NCBI GenBank assembly: GCA_039185015.1
Contig: JBCDAU010000011.1
Coordinates: forward strand, 62,001-126,000
Source: JBCBSZ01 sp039185015
Lineage (GTDB): Bacteria > Actinomycetota > Acidimicrobiia > Acidimicrobiales > Poriferisodalaceae
Direction: 5' to 3'
Length of the DNA stretch: 64,000 nt
Within the stretch, counting starts at the first letter, position 1. Every line of letters starts with the position of its first letter. Below are positions 25,261 to 34,128 of the stretch, piece by piece. A program made the translations under genes and the position numbers. Below the pieces are notes generated by a model. The model did not search any database. It saw only the letters and a program-made list of their open reading frames with translations, and was not told the origin of the DNA.

Positions 25261-25740
25261 TCAGAGGTACTTCGGAAGCTCCTCGGCGACCTCTTCGGGC
25301 GTCACCATCGGCGAGAACCGCGCCACGGGGTCGCCCGCTCGATCGACGATGAACTTCTCGAAGTTCCACGCGATGTCGGAGGTCTCACCCTCACCGGGCT
25401 GCGCCTCCTTGAGCAGTTGGTAAAGCTCGGCGGCACCGTCGCCGTTGACCTCGATCTTGGAGAACATCGGGAAGTCGACATCGAACTCCGAGGTGACGAA
25501 CTCGAGGATCTCGGCGTCCGTGCCCGGCTCCTGATCGGCGAACTGGTTGCACGGGAAGCCGAGCACGGCGAAGCCCTGATCGGCGAGATCGTGATGCAGC
25601 GTACGCAGACCTGCGTACTGGGGCGTGAGGCCTCACCTGCTGGCGGTGTTCACCACCAGGCAGACCTGACCCTCGAACTGCTTGAAGCTCACCGGCTCAC
25701 CGGTGATCGAGTCCATCGTGAGCTCGTGGAACCGCGACAC
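25261..25740 (-). CDS. Selenocysteine-containing glutathione peroxidase (BtuE-like), UGA read as Sec36
   Basis: Read through one in-frame UGA at 25633-25635, this is a full-length 159-residue glutathione peroxidase. It starts at GTG 25740 with GGAGGAGG 7 bases upstream. The segment before the UGA is CLVVNTASR and the one after is GLTPQYAGLRTL, so the UGA is exactly at the peroxidatic Cys/Sec of the family (NVASKCGLTPQY in E. coli BtuE). The other active-site parts are intact: FPCNQF with Gln66 and IAWNFEKF with Trp125 and Asn126. There are no other stops or frame breaks. A SECIS-like hairpin follows the UGA. The enzyme would reduce hydrogen or lipid peroxides with thiols in the cytoplasm. It requires selA, selB, selC and selD elsewhere in the genome. 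A plain nonsense pseudogene is the alternative, but the hairpin argues against it. Confidence 0.9.
25601..25635 (-). promoter_or_regulatory. UGA codon and bacterial SECIS element
   Basis: In the mRNA the UGA (25635-25633) is followed after 14 bases by GUACGCAG-GU-CUGCGUAC (25618-25601), a perfect 8-bp inverted repeat. If drawn as the known type, it is a stem GUACGC/GCGUAC with loop AGGUCU. The tip GCAGGUCUGC is the same as the SelB-binding tip of the E. coli fdhF SECIS as I recall it. Codons inside it (GCA, GGT, CGT, followed by CAT and GAT) end in A or T, unlike the GC-ending codons of the neighbours. Confidence 0.85.
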
Positions 25741-25790
25741 TCGCGCCCTCCTCCTCGTCGGCGGACACCGTAGACGCCTACGGTGGCGCC

Positions 25791-26558
25791 ATGAGCGTGC
25801 TCGACCTCTTTCGTCTGGACGGCCAGGTCGCCGTCGTCACCGGGGCAGGACGCGGCATCGGCGCCGGCATCGCCAGATCGTTCGTGGAAGCCGGCGCATC
25901 GGTGGTCCTGGCCGCTCGCCGGACCACCGAGATCGACACCGTTGCAGCCGAGCTGAACGAGGCAGGCGGACAGGCGATCGCCGTGACGACCGACGTCACC
26001 GATCACGGGGCGATCGAGGCGCTCGCCGATCGAGCGGTCGCCGAGTTCGGCTCGCTCACCTGTTGGGTCAACAACGCCGGCGGCTCACCGATGCGCATGC
26101 CCGCCGACGAGCTCCCGATCGAGGAGTGGCACCAGACCCTCTCCCTCAACCTCACGTCGGTCTATGTCGCCACGCGCATCGCCGCTCGGCGGATGGAGCG
26201 TGGCTCGATCATCAACATCAGCTCCGGCGCCGGGAGCGGGCCGGTGCCGGGCAGCGCCCACTACGGCGCTGCCAAAGCCGGCGTGAACTCGCTCACCCAG
26301 ACGCTGTCCGCCGAGCTCGCCCCGAACGTGCGCGTCAACGGCGTCGCCCCTGGAGCGATCCCCACCGAGGTGATGCTCACCGCCGTCGGCAAGACCGAGG
26401 ACGAGCTCGACGAGCTGCTCGACGAGTGGAACATCCCACTGGGTCGGCTGGGGCGCCCAGAGGACATCGGTGCCGCCTGCGTCTACCTGGCGAGCGAGGC
26501 CTCCTCCTGGGTCAGCGGCGAGACGCTGCGCGTCGGCGGAGGCGCCAAGCCCCGCTGA
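25791..26558 (+). CDS. Short-chain dehydrogenase/reductase (SDR)
   Basis: 255 residues, classical SDR. Cofactor motif TGAGRGIGAGIA near residue 18, the structural motif NNAGG, catalytic Ser in INISSGAGSG and YGAAKAGVN with Tyr and Lys. The C-terminal ENIP-like segment and SSWVSGETLRVGGG are typical of FabG or 7-alpha-hydroxysteroid dehydrogenase-like enzymes. It probably oxidises or reduces a hydroxy/keto group with NAD(P); substrate unknown. Divergent from the selenoprotein gene with 50 bases between the starts. Confidence 0.92.
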   Translation: MSVLDLFRLDGQVAVVTGAGRGIGAGIARSFVEAGASVVLAARRTTEIDTVAAELNEAGGQAIAVTTDVTDHGAIEALADRAVAEFGSLTCWVNNAGGSPMRMPADELPIEEWHQTLSLNLTSVYVATRIAARRMERGSIINISSGAGSGPVPGSAHYGAAKAGVNSLTQTLSAELAPNVRVNGVAPGAIPTEVMLTAVGKTEDELDELLDEWNIPLGRLGRPEDIGAACVYLASEASSWVSGETLRVGGGAKPR

Positions 26559-26605
26559 GGCGGAAACCGCTCGCACGACGAGCGATCGCGCGGGACCCTG
26601 GCGGC

Positions 26606-27184
26606 ATGGAGCACCGCACCACCGACGAGCTGAACGCCGCCCTCCCGCAGATCGAGGCCGCTCCGGCCGATGCCGGCACGCTCGAGCTGATCGTGCGCCG
26701 ACCGGCGATCGATGAGCGCGAGGTCCTCGACGTCGCCGAGCTCGACCTCGTCGACGGACTCGTCGGTGACACGTGGAAGAACCGCGGTTCGACACGCACC
26801 GAGGACGGGTCGTCCCACCCCGACATGCAGCTCAACGTGATGTCGTCGCGTGTCGTCGACCTGATCGCCGGCTCTCGCGAGCGCTGGCCGCTCGCGGGCG
26901 ACCAGCTCTACGTCGACCTCGACATCTCGGATGCCAACCTGCCCGCCGGCACGCGCCTCCACCTGGGCCAGGCCGTCATCGAGGTGACCGACCAGCCGCA
27001 CAACGGTTGCGCCAAGTTCACGAGGCGCTTCGGCCTCGACGCCCACCGATGGGTCAACTCGCCGGAGGGCAAGAAGCTCCACCTGCGCGGCATCAACGCC
27101 AAGGTGGTCGTGCCGGGCACCATCCGGGCTGGCGATGCGATCACCGTCGAGCGACGCGAATCGGGCTCAGGTGCCGAAGGCTGA
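26606..27184 (+). CDS. MOSC-domain protein
   Basis: 192 residues. The MOSC domain shows GLVGDTWKNRGS, LPAGTRLHLGQAVIEVTDQPHNGCAKFTRRFG (key Cys in HNGCAKF) and HLRGINAKVVVPG. MOSC proteins use a conserved Cys to carry sulphur and are related to molybdenum-cofactor sulfurases and YiiM-type enzymes. The ATG at 26606 is the first start after the SDR stop; a longer frame upstream overlaps the SDR and is not used. Its last 18 bases overlap the end of the convergent esterase gene. Confidence 0.88.
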   Translation: MEHRTTDELNAALPQIEAAPADAGTLELIVRRPAIDEREVLDVAELDLVDGLVGDTWKNRGSTRTEDGSSHPDMQLNVMSSRVVDLIAGSRERWPLAGDQLYVDLDISDANLPAGTRLHLGQAVIEVTDQPHNGCAKFTRRFGLDAHRWVNSPEGKKLHLRGINAKVVVPGTIRAGDAITVERRESGSGAEG

Positions 27185-28084
27185 CCGCAGCGCCGCGCCG
27201 GCCTCGTCGTGGGCCGTCTCCGCGGCGGCCATCTGGTGCCACCGGCTGACGAACCCGTGCACGACCCCGGGGTACCGGGTGACGACGGCGGGCACGCCAT
27301 CGGCGACCAGCCGCTCGCCCCACTCCTCACCCTCGTCGCGCAGCGGGTCGTAGGCGGCGGTCTGGACCAGCGCCGGGGCCAGGCCGGTCAGGTCGGTGGC
27401 CCGCGCCGGGACCGCATACGGATCACCGCGGTGCTCCGGGGGCACGTAGTGGTCCCAGAACCAGCCCATGTCCGCTGCGGTCAGGAAGTAGCCGGTCGCG
27501 TTCTCGGTCATCGACGGACGGTGCTGCTCGGTGTCGATGCAGGGGTAGATGAGCAGCTGGAAGGCGAGGGCGACGCCCTCGTCCCTCGCCCGGATCGCGA
27601 CCCCGGCTGCGAGGTTGCCGCCGGCGCTGTCGCCGGCGACCGCCAGGCGAGCCGGGTCCCCGCCCCACTCGGCGCCGTGCTCGGCGAGCCACCGCGTGAC
27701 CGCCCAGCAATCGTCGTGGGGCGCTGGGAACGGATGCTCCGGCGCGAGCCGGTAGTCGACCGAGACGACCAGCGCGCCCGAACGCACGGCGAGGCGACGG
27801 GCGAGGGTGTCGTGCCCGTCGACGCTCGACAGCACCCAGCCGCCACCGTGGCAGAAGACGACGATCGGCAAGCCGGACTCGGAGGAGTCGGCGTAGAGCC
27901 GAACCGGCACGTCGCCTGCGGGACCGGCGACGACGCGATCTTCGACCCGGCGTACGGGGTCGGGATCGGGCTTGGGTGCCGAGTCGTAGTTGACCCGCGC
28001 CTGCTCCGGCGTGCCCTCGCCGAGCGCGGGCGCCTCGACCGAGGCGAGCGCGTCGAGGAGGCGGGCCACGTCGTCATCGAGCAT
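27167..28084 (-). CDS. HSL-family alpha/beta hydrolase (esterase/lipase)
   Basis: 305 residues from the ATG at 28084. Hormone-sensitive-lipase hallmarks: oxyanion-hole motif VFCHGGGWVLSS, nucleophile AGDSAGGNLAAG, catalytic Asp in TAAYDPLRDEG and His in YPGVVHGFVSRW. Such enzymes cleave short- to medium-chain esters. The 3' end overlaps the MOSC gene by 18 bases on the opposite strand. Confidence 0.92.
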   Translation of the reverse strand: MLDDDVARLLDALASVEAPALGEGTPEQARVNYDSAPKPDPDPVRRVEDRVVAGPAGDVPVRLYADSSESGLPIVVFCHGGGWVLSSVDGHDTLARRLAVRSGALVVSVDYRLAPEHPFPAPHDDCWAVTRWLAEHGAEWGGDPARLAVAGDSAGGNLAAGVAIRARDEGVALAFQLLIYPCIDTEQHRPSMTENATGYFLTAADMGWFWDHYVPPEHRGDPYAVPARATDLTGLAPALVQTAAYDPLRDEGEEWGERLVADGVPAVVTRYPGVVHGFVSRWHQMAAAETAHDEAGAALRSAFGT

Positions 28085-28121
28085 GGGCCGGCAGCGTAGC
28101 CAGCGCCCCCTGCTCGACGAC

Positions 28122-29156
28122 TCAGTTGATGCAGGCGACGAGCGCCTCGGTGAAGATGGGATCCAGCTCGCCACCTGCGGCGAGATCGAGGCTCGCCGTC
28201 ACGAACTCCGGCAGCGACATGCGCAGCTCGATCTCCTCCATCGTGCACGTGCACGTCTCGAGATCACCGCCACCGGCCACGCAGGACTCGATGAAGGGGT
28301 CGCGGACCTCCGCCGGGAAATCGTCGGCCTGGCCGCCACCGGACGCCGCCTCGGTGGTCGCCGGCGCGTCCCTGACCTCGATCGGACACCGGTGGGCCAC
28401 CTCGCCCCGGCCCATCCAGGAGACCAGGTCGTCCGCCGTGGCCGCGATGTCGGCTGCCGTCGTGCCCGTCAGGAAGATCAACACGTCGCCGTCGACGACG
28501 GTGTTGGCGCACACGCCGACGTTGAACGATCCGTCGTCCACGTTGCCGCCGGCGGCGCGAGCGGCCGCCTCGTCGACGAAGCGGAACGCGGTGTAGTTGT
28601 ACCCGGCGTCGACGTCCGAGCAATCGGAGATGTCGACGACGTCGTCGGTCTCGTAGTCGAGGATGGCGCTGAGGAACGACGCGGGCAGGCTGACGTCGGC
28701 GGGAGCGTAGGAGCGGTACTCCTTGCAGTTGCCCGTCAAGGTGTGGACGAACGCGAGCGCCCGCTGAGGCGGCGCGTAGCTGTCGTAGTCGATCTCGGCT
28801 TCCGACGAGGGGAACGTGCCGATCCGCCGGCCGAGCTCGTCGATCGTGAAGTCGTCCTCCGGCGCTGCGGTCGTGGTCGGCGCCGCCGTGGTCGTCGGTG
28901 CGGCCGTCGTGGTGGGGGCCTGCGTGGTTGTGGGCGCCTCGGTCGGCTCGGGCTCGGTCGCTTCGGTCTCCTCGACCGGCGGAGCCGTCGTCTCGGCCGC
29001 CTCGTCGGAGTCACCCGACGAGCAGGCCGCAGCGATCCCGAGCAGCGCGAAGAGGCCGAGGATCATGAGGAGGCGGGACGGCCGCGCCCGGCCCGGACTC
29101 GCCGCGTGCCTTCGGCGGCGGCGAGCGCCGTCGGTCCCATGTGTGGTGTCCGTCAT
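28122..29156 (-). CDS. Exported, probably membrane-anchored protein with Thr/Pro linker
   Basis: 344 residues from an ATG at 29156 with GAGGAGGGG upstream. A basic N-terminus (RRRRRHAASPG, RARPSR) precedes the hydrophobic stretch LLMILGLFALLGIAAACSSG. The Cys could be lipidated, although the lipobox (AAAC) is weak. A spacer of repeated APTTTA units covers about residues 70-100. The C-terminal domain has six or more Cys (GNCKEY, ISDCSD, VGVCAN, HRCPIE, SCVAGGG, CTCTM, VACIN), suggesting disulphide-bonded folding outside the membrane. I do not recognise the domain. It is divergent from the oligoendopeptidase gene. Confidence 0.75.
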   Translation of the reverse strand: MTDTTHGTDGARRRRRHAASPGRARPSRLLMILGLFALLGIAAACSSGDSDEAAETTAPPVEETEATEPEPTEAPTTTQAPTTTAAPTTTAAPTTTAAPEDDFTIDELGRRIGTFPSSEAEIDYDSYAPPQRALAFVHTLTGNCKEYRSYAPADVSLPASFLSAILDYETDDVVDISDCSDVDAGYNYTAFRFVDEAAARAAGGNVDDGSFNVGVCANTVVDGDVLIFLTGTTAADIAATADDLVSWMGRGEVAHRCPIEVRDAPATTEAASGGGQADDFPAEVRDPFIESCVAGGGDLETCTCTMEEIELRMSLPEFVTASLDLAAGGELDPIFTEALVACIN

Positions 29157-29359
29157 CGTGATCCCCTCCTCGACGCGAACCGCGGCATCGGTCGAGTCCG
29201 CCCGCTCGGTCGCCCCGTCACGACTCTGCACGCCGATCGATGGGATGGACGACCGAATCGGCCGCAGACAGTAGCCACCGGACGCTTCGAGCGTTCGAAC
29301 GAGTCGGACACCCGGTCGGAGGGAGGAGCACCGGTCGAGGCCGATGCGACACTGGTCCG

Positions 29360-31156
29360 ATGACCACGGTCGATGCCCTCCCGCGCTGGGACGTCAGCGA
29401 GTACTTCCCGTCCGTCGACGACCGCTCCTTCGCCGAGGCCGAGGAACGCTTCGGCGCCGAGCTCCGTCGGCTCGGCGAGCTGTACGACCGGCACGGCGTC
29501 CGAGGCAGCAGCGAGCCCGACGATCCGGCCGGTGCGGTCGAGGAGATCGTCGCCGCGACCAACGAGGTCCTCGCCCGGCTCCAGCTCCTGCGCTCCTACC
29601 TGAACGCGTTCGTGAGCACGGATGCCTCCGACGCGGTGGCACAGGCGGCGATGAGCCGCCTCCAGCGAGCGAGCGTCGACCTCACCACGCTCACGACTCG
29701 CTTCGATGCCTGGGTCGCCGGCCTCGATGTCGATGCCCTGGTTGCACAGAGCGAGGCGGCCGCCTCCCACGAGTGGCCGCTGCGCAAGGGCCGCGAGCGC
29801 GCCGAGCGCCAGATGAGCGAATCGGAGGAGGAGCTCGCCGCGCTGCTGTCGGTCACCGGCTCGACGGCGTGGGCCCGACTGTACGGGGACGTCTCCTCCG
29901 CGATCCGGACCGAGGTCGCCCTCCCCGACGGCTCCGAGACGCTCCCGATCTTCGCCGTGCGGGGCCTCGCCACCGACCCCGACACCGCGGTGCGCCGCGC
30001 GGCCTATGAGGCCGAGCTCACCGCCTGGGAGGCCAACGCCGTCCCGATCGCCGCGGCGCTGAACGCCATCAAGGGCGAGCAACAGGAGCTGGCGCTCCGA
30101 CGCGGCTGGCCGTCGATCCTGGAGGCCCAGCGCTTCGGTCAGGCCGTCGACGAAGCGACCCTCGACGCCCTCCAGTCGGCGATGGTCGCCTCGTTCCCCG
30201 ACTTCCGCCGCTACCTCCGCACCAAGTCACGGCTGCTCGGCCACGACGGCGGGCTCCCCTGGTCCGACCTGTTCGCACCGGTCGGCACCTCTGCCGAGGT
30301 CGAGTGGGACGGGGCGGTCGCGGCCGTCGAGGAGGCGTTCGGCACGTACTCGAACGACCTTCGCGGCCTGGCCGAGCGGGCGGTCGGCGAGCGCTGGATC
30401 GACGTCGCACCGCGGGCGGGCAAGCGGGGCGGCGCCTTCTGCATGTCGATGGGCGACGGCTCCAGCCGGGTGCTCCTGAACTGGAACGGCAGCGCCGACG
30501 GCGTGATGACCCTCGCCCACGAGCTCGGCCACGCCTACCACAACACGACGCTGGGCCACCGGACGCCGATGCAGCGGGCGACGCCGTCGTCGTTGGCCGA
30601 GACGGCATCGATCTTCTGCGAGACCTTGATGGTCGAGCACGGCCTGGCCTCGCTCGACGGCGACGAGCGCCTCGCGCTCCTCGACACCGACCTGGTCGGC
30701 AGCTGCCAGGTCATCGTCGACATCCATTCCCGGTTCCTGTTCGAGTCGGCGGTGTTCGACCGGCGACGCCGGTCGACGCTGTCGTCGGAGGAGCTCTGCG
30801 GGCTGATGGCCGATGCTCAGGACGCGACCTACGGCGACGGCCTCCACTCGGAGCTCCGGCACCCGTGGATGTGGGCGGCCAAGCCGCACTACTACTCGTC
30901 GGTCTTCTACAACTGGCCGTACGCGTTCGGGCTGCTGTTCGGCATCGGGCTGTACGCCAGCTACGTCGAGGATGCGGATCGGTTCCGGGCCGCCTACGAC
31001 GACCTGTTGTCCTCGACCGGGCTGGCGCCTGCGGGCGACCTCGCCGACCGGTTCGGCATCGACGTCCGGGACGAGAGGTTCTGGTCGGCCGGGCTCGATG
31101 TGGTCCGCTCGCGCATCGACGATTTCGTCTCGCTCGCCGACGCGTCGATGGGGTGA
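29360..31156 (+). CDS. pepF: Oligoendopeptidase F family metallopeptidase (M3B)
   Basis: 598 residues, normal for PepF. The zinc site TLAHELGHAYHN has His387, Glu388 and His391, with the third ligand Glu in SSLAETASIFCE. Other M3B segments are present: RAGKRGGAFCMSM and HYYSSVFYNWPYAFGLLF. It cleaves medium-size peptides in the cytoplasm. The ATG at 29360 matches the usual N-terminus (LPRWDVSEYFPS). The 203-base region before it contains only the divergent promoter area and a short palindrome, CGTTCGAACG (29292-29301). Confidence 0.93.
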   Translation: MTTVDALPRWDVSEYFPSVDDRSFAEAEERFGAELRRLGELYDRHGVRGSSEPDDPAGAVEEIVAATNEVLARLQLLRSYLNAFVSTDASDAVAQAAMSRLQRASVDLTTLTTRFDAWVAGLDVDALVAQSEAAASHEWPLRKGRERAERQMSESEEELAALLSVTGSTAWARLYGDVSSAIRTEVALPDGSETLPIFAVRGLATDPDTAVRRAAYEAELTAWEANAVPIAAALNAIKGEQQELALRRGWPSILEAQRFGQAVDEATLDALQSAMVASFPDFRRYLRTKSRLLGHDGGLPWSDLFAPVGTSAEVEWDGAVAAVEEAFGTYSNDLRGLAERAVGERWIDVAPRAGKRGGAFCMSMGDGSSRVLLNWNGSADGVMTLAHELGHAYHNTTLGHRTPMQRATPSSLAETASIFCETLMVEHGLASLDGDERLALLDTDLVGSCQVIVDIHSRFLFESAVFDRRRRSTLSSEELCGLMADAQDATYGDGLHSELRHPWMWAAKPHYYSSVFYNWPYAFGLLFGIGLYASYVEDADRFRAAYDDLLSSTGLAPAGDLADRFGIDVRDERFWSAGLDVVRSRIDDFVSLADASMG

Positions 31157-31201
31157 GCGCGTCCGCCGCTCCGTAGGGTGGCGCTGCCGAGGGGAGGTCT
31201 G

Positions 31202-32059
31202 ATGGAAGCGGTGGTGCGATCGTTCGCGGGGGCTGGCGGGATCACCCTGATCGGCGATGCCTACGGCGAGGTCGGAGCGGCTCCCGTCCTCCTCATGCAC
31301 GGCGGTGGCCAGACCCGGCATGCCTGGGGCAACACCGCCGAGACGCTCGCCGCCGCCGGCCGCTACGTCGTCTCGCTCGACGCCCGCGGCCATGGCGACA
31401 GCGACTGGTCGCCCGACGCGGACTACACCCACGACCCGATGATCGAGGACGCTCGCGCCGTCGCCGGCGTGCTCGCCGACGAAGCCGGTGGTCGCGCTCC
31501 GGCCTTCGTCGGTGCGTCGATGGGCGGCATCATCTCGCTCCTGGCCATCGGTGAGCGCCACGTCGACGCCTCGGCGCTCGTGCTCGTCGACATCGCGACA
31601 CGGATGGAGGAGTCCGGCGTCGACAAGATCCTGACCTTCATGCGCAGCGGCACCGAGGGCTTCGCCTCGGTCGAGGAGGCCGCCGATGCCGTCTCGGCCT
31701 ACCAGCCCCACCGACCCCGGCCCAAGGACGTGTCGGGGCTCAAGAAGAACCTCCGCCAGCGCGAGGACGGTCGCTGGTACTGGCACTGGGATCCGGCCTT
31801 CATGGACCCGGACGGCAAGACGCCCCGTCGTTCACGCGACCCCGATCGGCTCGACGACGCTGCTCGTGCGCTGACGATCCCCACGCTCCTCGTCCGAGGC
31901 CGGGCCAGCGACGTGGTCTCCGAGGAGGGCGCCCGCTACTTCCTCGAGCTCGTCCCCCACGCCGAGTACGTCGACATCGCCGACGCACACCACATGGTCG
32001 CCGGTGACCGCAACGACGCCTTCGGCACGGCCGTGGTCGACTTCCTCACTCGCGAGTAG
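31202..32059 (+). CDS. Alpha/beta-fold hydrolase
   Basis: 285 residues from an ATG preceded by GGGGAGG. Motifs: VLLMHGGGQTRHAW, VVSLDARGHGDSDW, nucleophile elbow FVGASMGGIISLLA, acid in LLVRGRASDVVS, and the catalytic His in IADAHHMVAGDRNDAF. The length of the cap region and DARGHGDS resemble esterases and epoxide or carbon-carbon hydrolases of aromatic degradation. Substrate unknown. It follows pepF after 45 bases. Confidence 0.9.
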   Translation: MEAVVRSFAGAGGITLIGDAYGEVGAAPVLLMHGGGQTRHAWGNTAETLAAAGRYVVSLDARGHGDSDWSPDADYTHDPMIEDARAVAGVLADEAGGRAPAFVGASMGGIISLLAIGERHVDASALVLVDIATRMEESGVDKILTFMRSGTEGFASVEEAADAVSAYQPHRPRPKDVSGLKKNLRQREDGRWYWHWDPAFMDPDGKTPRRSRDPDRLDDAARALTIPTLLVRGRASDVVSEEGARYFLELVPHAEYVDIADAHHMVAGDRNDAFGTAVVDFLTRE

Positions 32060-32103
32060 GGCCACCCCGTCGCCCGGGCACCGCGCGCGGCCTATCGTTG
32101 CGC

Positions 32104-33066
32104 ATGGCCGCCGCGCTCACGACGCTCTCCACCGAGGGCGTCGACGCGGCGGAGCGCTTCGCCTACTGGCGTGAGGTCGTGTGCGCGGTCTACGTGCCGC
32201 TCGTCGTCGATCCGGTCGGGAGTCGTCCGTTCGCCGGTCGTGTCGCCGTCCGGGACTGGGACGACGTGCGCATCTCGCAGGTGGACAGCGAGGGTCAGGT
32301 CGTCCGTCACTCGGCCGACGACGTGAGCGACGAGTGCCTCGTCAGCCTCCAGGTCGCCGGGCAGGCTCGGATCACCCAGGACGGTCGCACCGCCGAGCTC
32401 TCCCCCGGCGACTTCGCGCTCTACGACGCGACCCGGCCGTACGAGCTGAGCTTCGACGACACGTTCCGCCAGATCGTCGTGCACTTCCCGCGGGAGGCGT
32501 TGCTCGACCGTGGGCTCACGGTGGACTCGACGACCGCTCGCCGCGCCGACGGCACCGAGGGACTCGGCGCCGTGGCGGCGAGCTTCCTGCGGTCGCTGGT
32601 CGACCACGGTGGGAGCGTGCCCGACGAGTTGTCGGGCCGCCTCGGCCACCAGGCGCTCGACTGCCTCGCCGCTGCGCTCGCCTCCACGACGGGGCGTGTC
32701 GCCGCTCCGGAGGCCGCACTGGCCGCGGAGCGGCAGCGTGTGCTCGACCACATCGAGCGCAACCTCTCCGACCCGGGCCTGTCCGTGGGCACGCTCGCCG
32801 CCCGGCTCGGACGATCGACCCGGTCGCTCCAGAAGCTGTTCGAGGGCGACGAGCTGCGCCTGAGCGAGCGCATCCGACGCGCCCGTCTCGAACGGGCCCG
32901 CGTCCGCCTCGTCGATCCCCTGCTCGCCCACCGATCGGTCGGGGCCATCGGTGCGTCGGTCGGCCTCCCCGACCCGGCCCACTTCTCGCGGGTCTTCAAG
33001 GCCCGCTACGGCTGCACGCCGACCGAGATGCGCATGACGTCAACGAGGTCGTCACCTCCGTCCTAG
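32104..33066 (+). CDS. AraC-family transcriptional activator
   Basis: 320 residues from the ATG at 32104 (a TTG two codons upstream is in frame). The N-terminal half is the AraC-binding-like domain (AERFAYWREVVCAVYVPLVV, SVSLQ-like LVSLQVAGQARITQDGR, LYDATRPYEL). The C-terminal half has the two helix-turn-helix units: LSVGTLAARLGRSTRSLQKLF and SVGAIGASVGLPDPAHFSRVFK, ending KARYGCTPTEMR. This architecture is that of NitR-like activators next to nitrilase genes, and a nitrilase follows 54 bases downstream, so local activation is likely. Confidence 0.92.
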   Translation: MAAALTTLSTEGVDAAERFAYWREVVCAVYVPLVVDPVGSRPFAGRVAVRDWDDVRISQVDSEGQVVRHSADDVSDECLVSLQVAGQARITQDGRTAELSPGDFALYDATRPYELSFDDTFRQIVVHFPREALLDRGLTVDSTTARRADGTEGLGAVAASFLRSLVDHGGSVPDELSGRLGHQALDCLAAALASTTGRVAAPEAALAAERQRVLDHIERNLSDPGLSVGTLAARLGRSTRSLQKLFEGDELRLSERIRRARLERARVRLVDPLLAHRSVGAIGASVGLPDPAHFSRVFKARYGCTPTEMRMTSTRSSPPS

Positions 33067-33120
33067 CGGTGGAGCGCAGCCGGGACTGAGCTGAGAGGAC
33101 GCCACGGGGAGGTCCAGCTC

Positions 33121-34128
33121 ATGCTCGAACGCACGGTCAAGGTCGCCGCGGTCCAGTCGGAGCCGGTCTGGTACGACATGGACGCCACGACCGACAAGCT
33201 CATCTCGCTGTCGGCCGAGGCCGCCGCCAACGGCGCCGAGATCATCGCCTTCCCGGAGACCTACATCCCGGGCTATCCGTGGCACATCTGGCTCGACTCG
33301 CCGGCGGTCGGGATGGGCTTCGTCCCGCAGTACTGGGCCAACTCGCCGACCGTCGACGGCCCGCAGCTCGCCCGGATCGGCGCCGCAGCGGCCGAGCACG
33401 AGATCATGATCAACGTCGGCTACTCCGAGCGGGACGGCGGCAGCGTCTACATGGCGCAGGCCACGTTCGGTCCGGACGGTGTGCTGCGGAAGAACCGCCG
33501 CAAGCTCAAGCCGACCCACGTCGAGCGCTCCGTCTTCGGCGAGGGCGACGGCTCCGACCTCGACGTCGTGGAGATGGAGTACGGCAACGTCGGCGCCCTG
33601 TGCTGCTGGGAGCACATCCAACCGCTGTCGAAGTACGCGATGTTCAGCCTCGGCGAGGACATCCACTGCGCGGCCTGGCCGGCGTTCTCCCTCTACCGGG
33701 GGGCGGCGAACGCACTCGGGCACGAGGTCAACAACGCAGCGAGCATGATGTACGCCGTCGAGGGCCAGGTGTTCGTCCTGGCGCCGTGCGCCGTGATCGG
33801 CGAGGCCGGTCGGGCGATGTTCTGCGACACGCCGGCCAAGGAGCAGATGCTGCTCGAGGGCGGCGGCTTCGCCCGCATCTACGGCCCCGAGGGCACCATG
33901 CTCGCCGAGCCGCTCCCCGAGAACGAGGAGGGCATCCTCTACGCCGACTGCGATCCGGCGCTCCAGGCCATCGCCAAGTCCGCTGCCGACCCGACCGGCC
34001 ACTACAGCCGGCCCGACGTGACGCAACTGCTCCTGAACCGGTCGCCTCGTCCCACCTCGGTCCGCATCGAGGGGCAGTATGACGAGGCCGACATCGACGT
34101 GACCGAACCGGAGGCCATCGATGCCTGA
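33121..34128 (+). CDS. Nitrilase (aliphatic/arylacetonitrilase-like)
   Basis: 335 residues. The catalytic triad is complete: Glu46 in FPETYIPGYPWHIW, Lys130 in RKLKPTHVER and Cys162 in ALCCWEHIQPLSKYAM. The segments around these residues are those of true nitrilases rather than amidases or carbamoylases. It hydrolyses a nitrile to acid and ammonia. GGGAGG precedes the ATG. An AraC regulator precedes it, and a PNPOx-like flavoprotein overlaps its 3' end by 8 bases, so the three form a unit. No aldoxime dehydratase is present. Confidence 0.95.
   Translation: MLERTVKVAAVQSEPVWYDMDATTDKLISLSAEAAANGAEIIAFPETYIPGYPWHIWLDSPAVGMGFVPQYWANSPTVDGPQLARIGAAAAEHEIMINVGYSERDGGSVYMAQATFGPDGVLRKNRRKLKPTHVERSVFGEGDGSDLDVVEMEYGNVGALCCWEHIQPLSKYAMFSLGEDIHCAAWPAFSLYRGAANALGHEVNNAASMMYAVEGQVFVLAPCAVIGEAGRAMFCDTPAKEQMLLEGGGFARIYGPEGTMLAEPLPENEEGILYADCDPALQAIAKSAADPTGHYSRPDVTQLLLNRSPRPTSVRIEGQYDEADIDVTEPEAIDA

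Noticed and set aside
25261..25740. Glutathione peroxidase as a nonsense pseudogene
   Set aside because: The only lesion is a UGA at the exact Cys/Sec site, followed by a perfect SECIS-like hairpin; the rest of the gene, including the ribosome binding site, is intact.
29292..29301. CGTTCGAACG as an SOS (LexA) box
   Set aside because: The actinobacterial box needs GAAC and GTTC four bases apart in that order; here they overlap in the opposite order.
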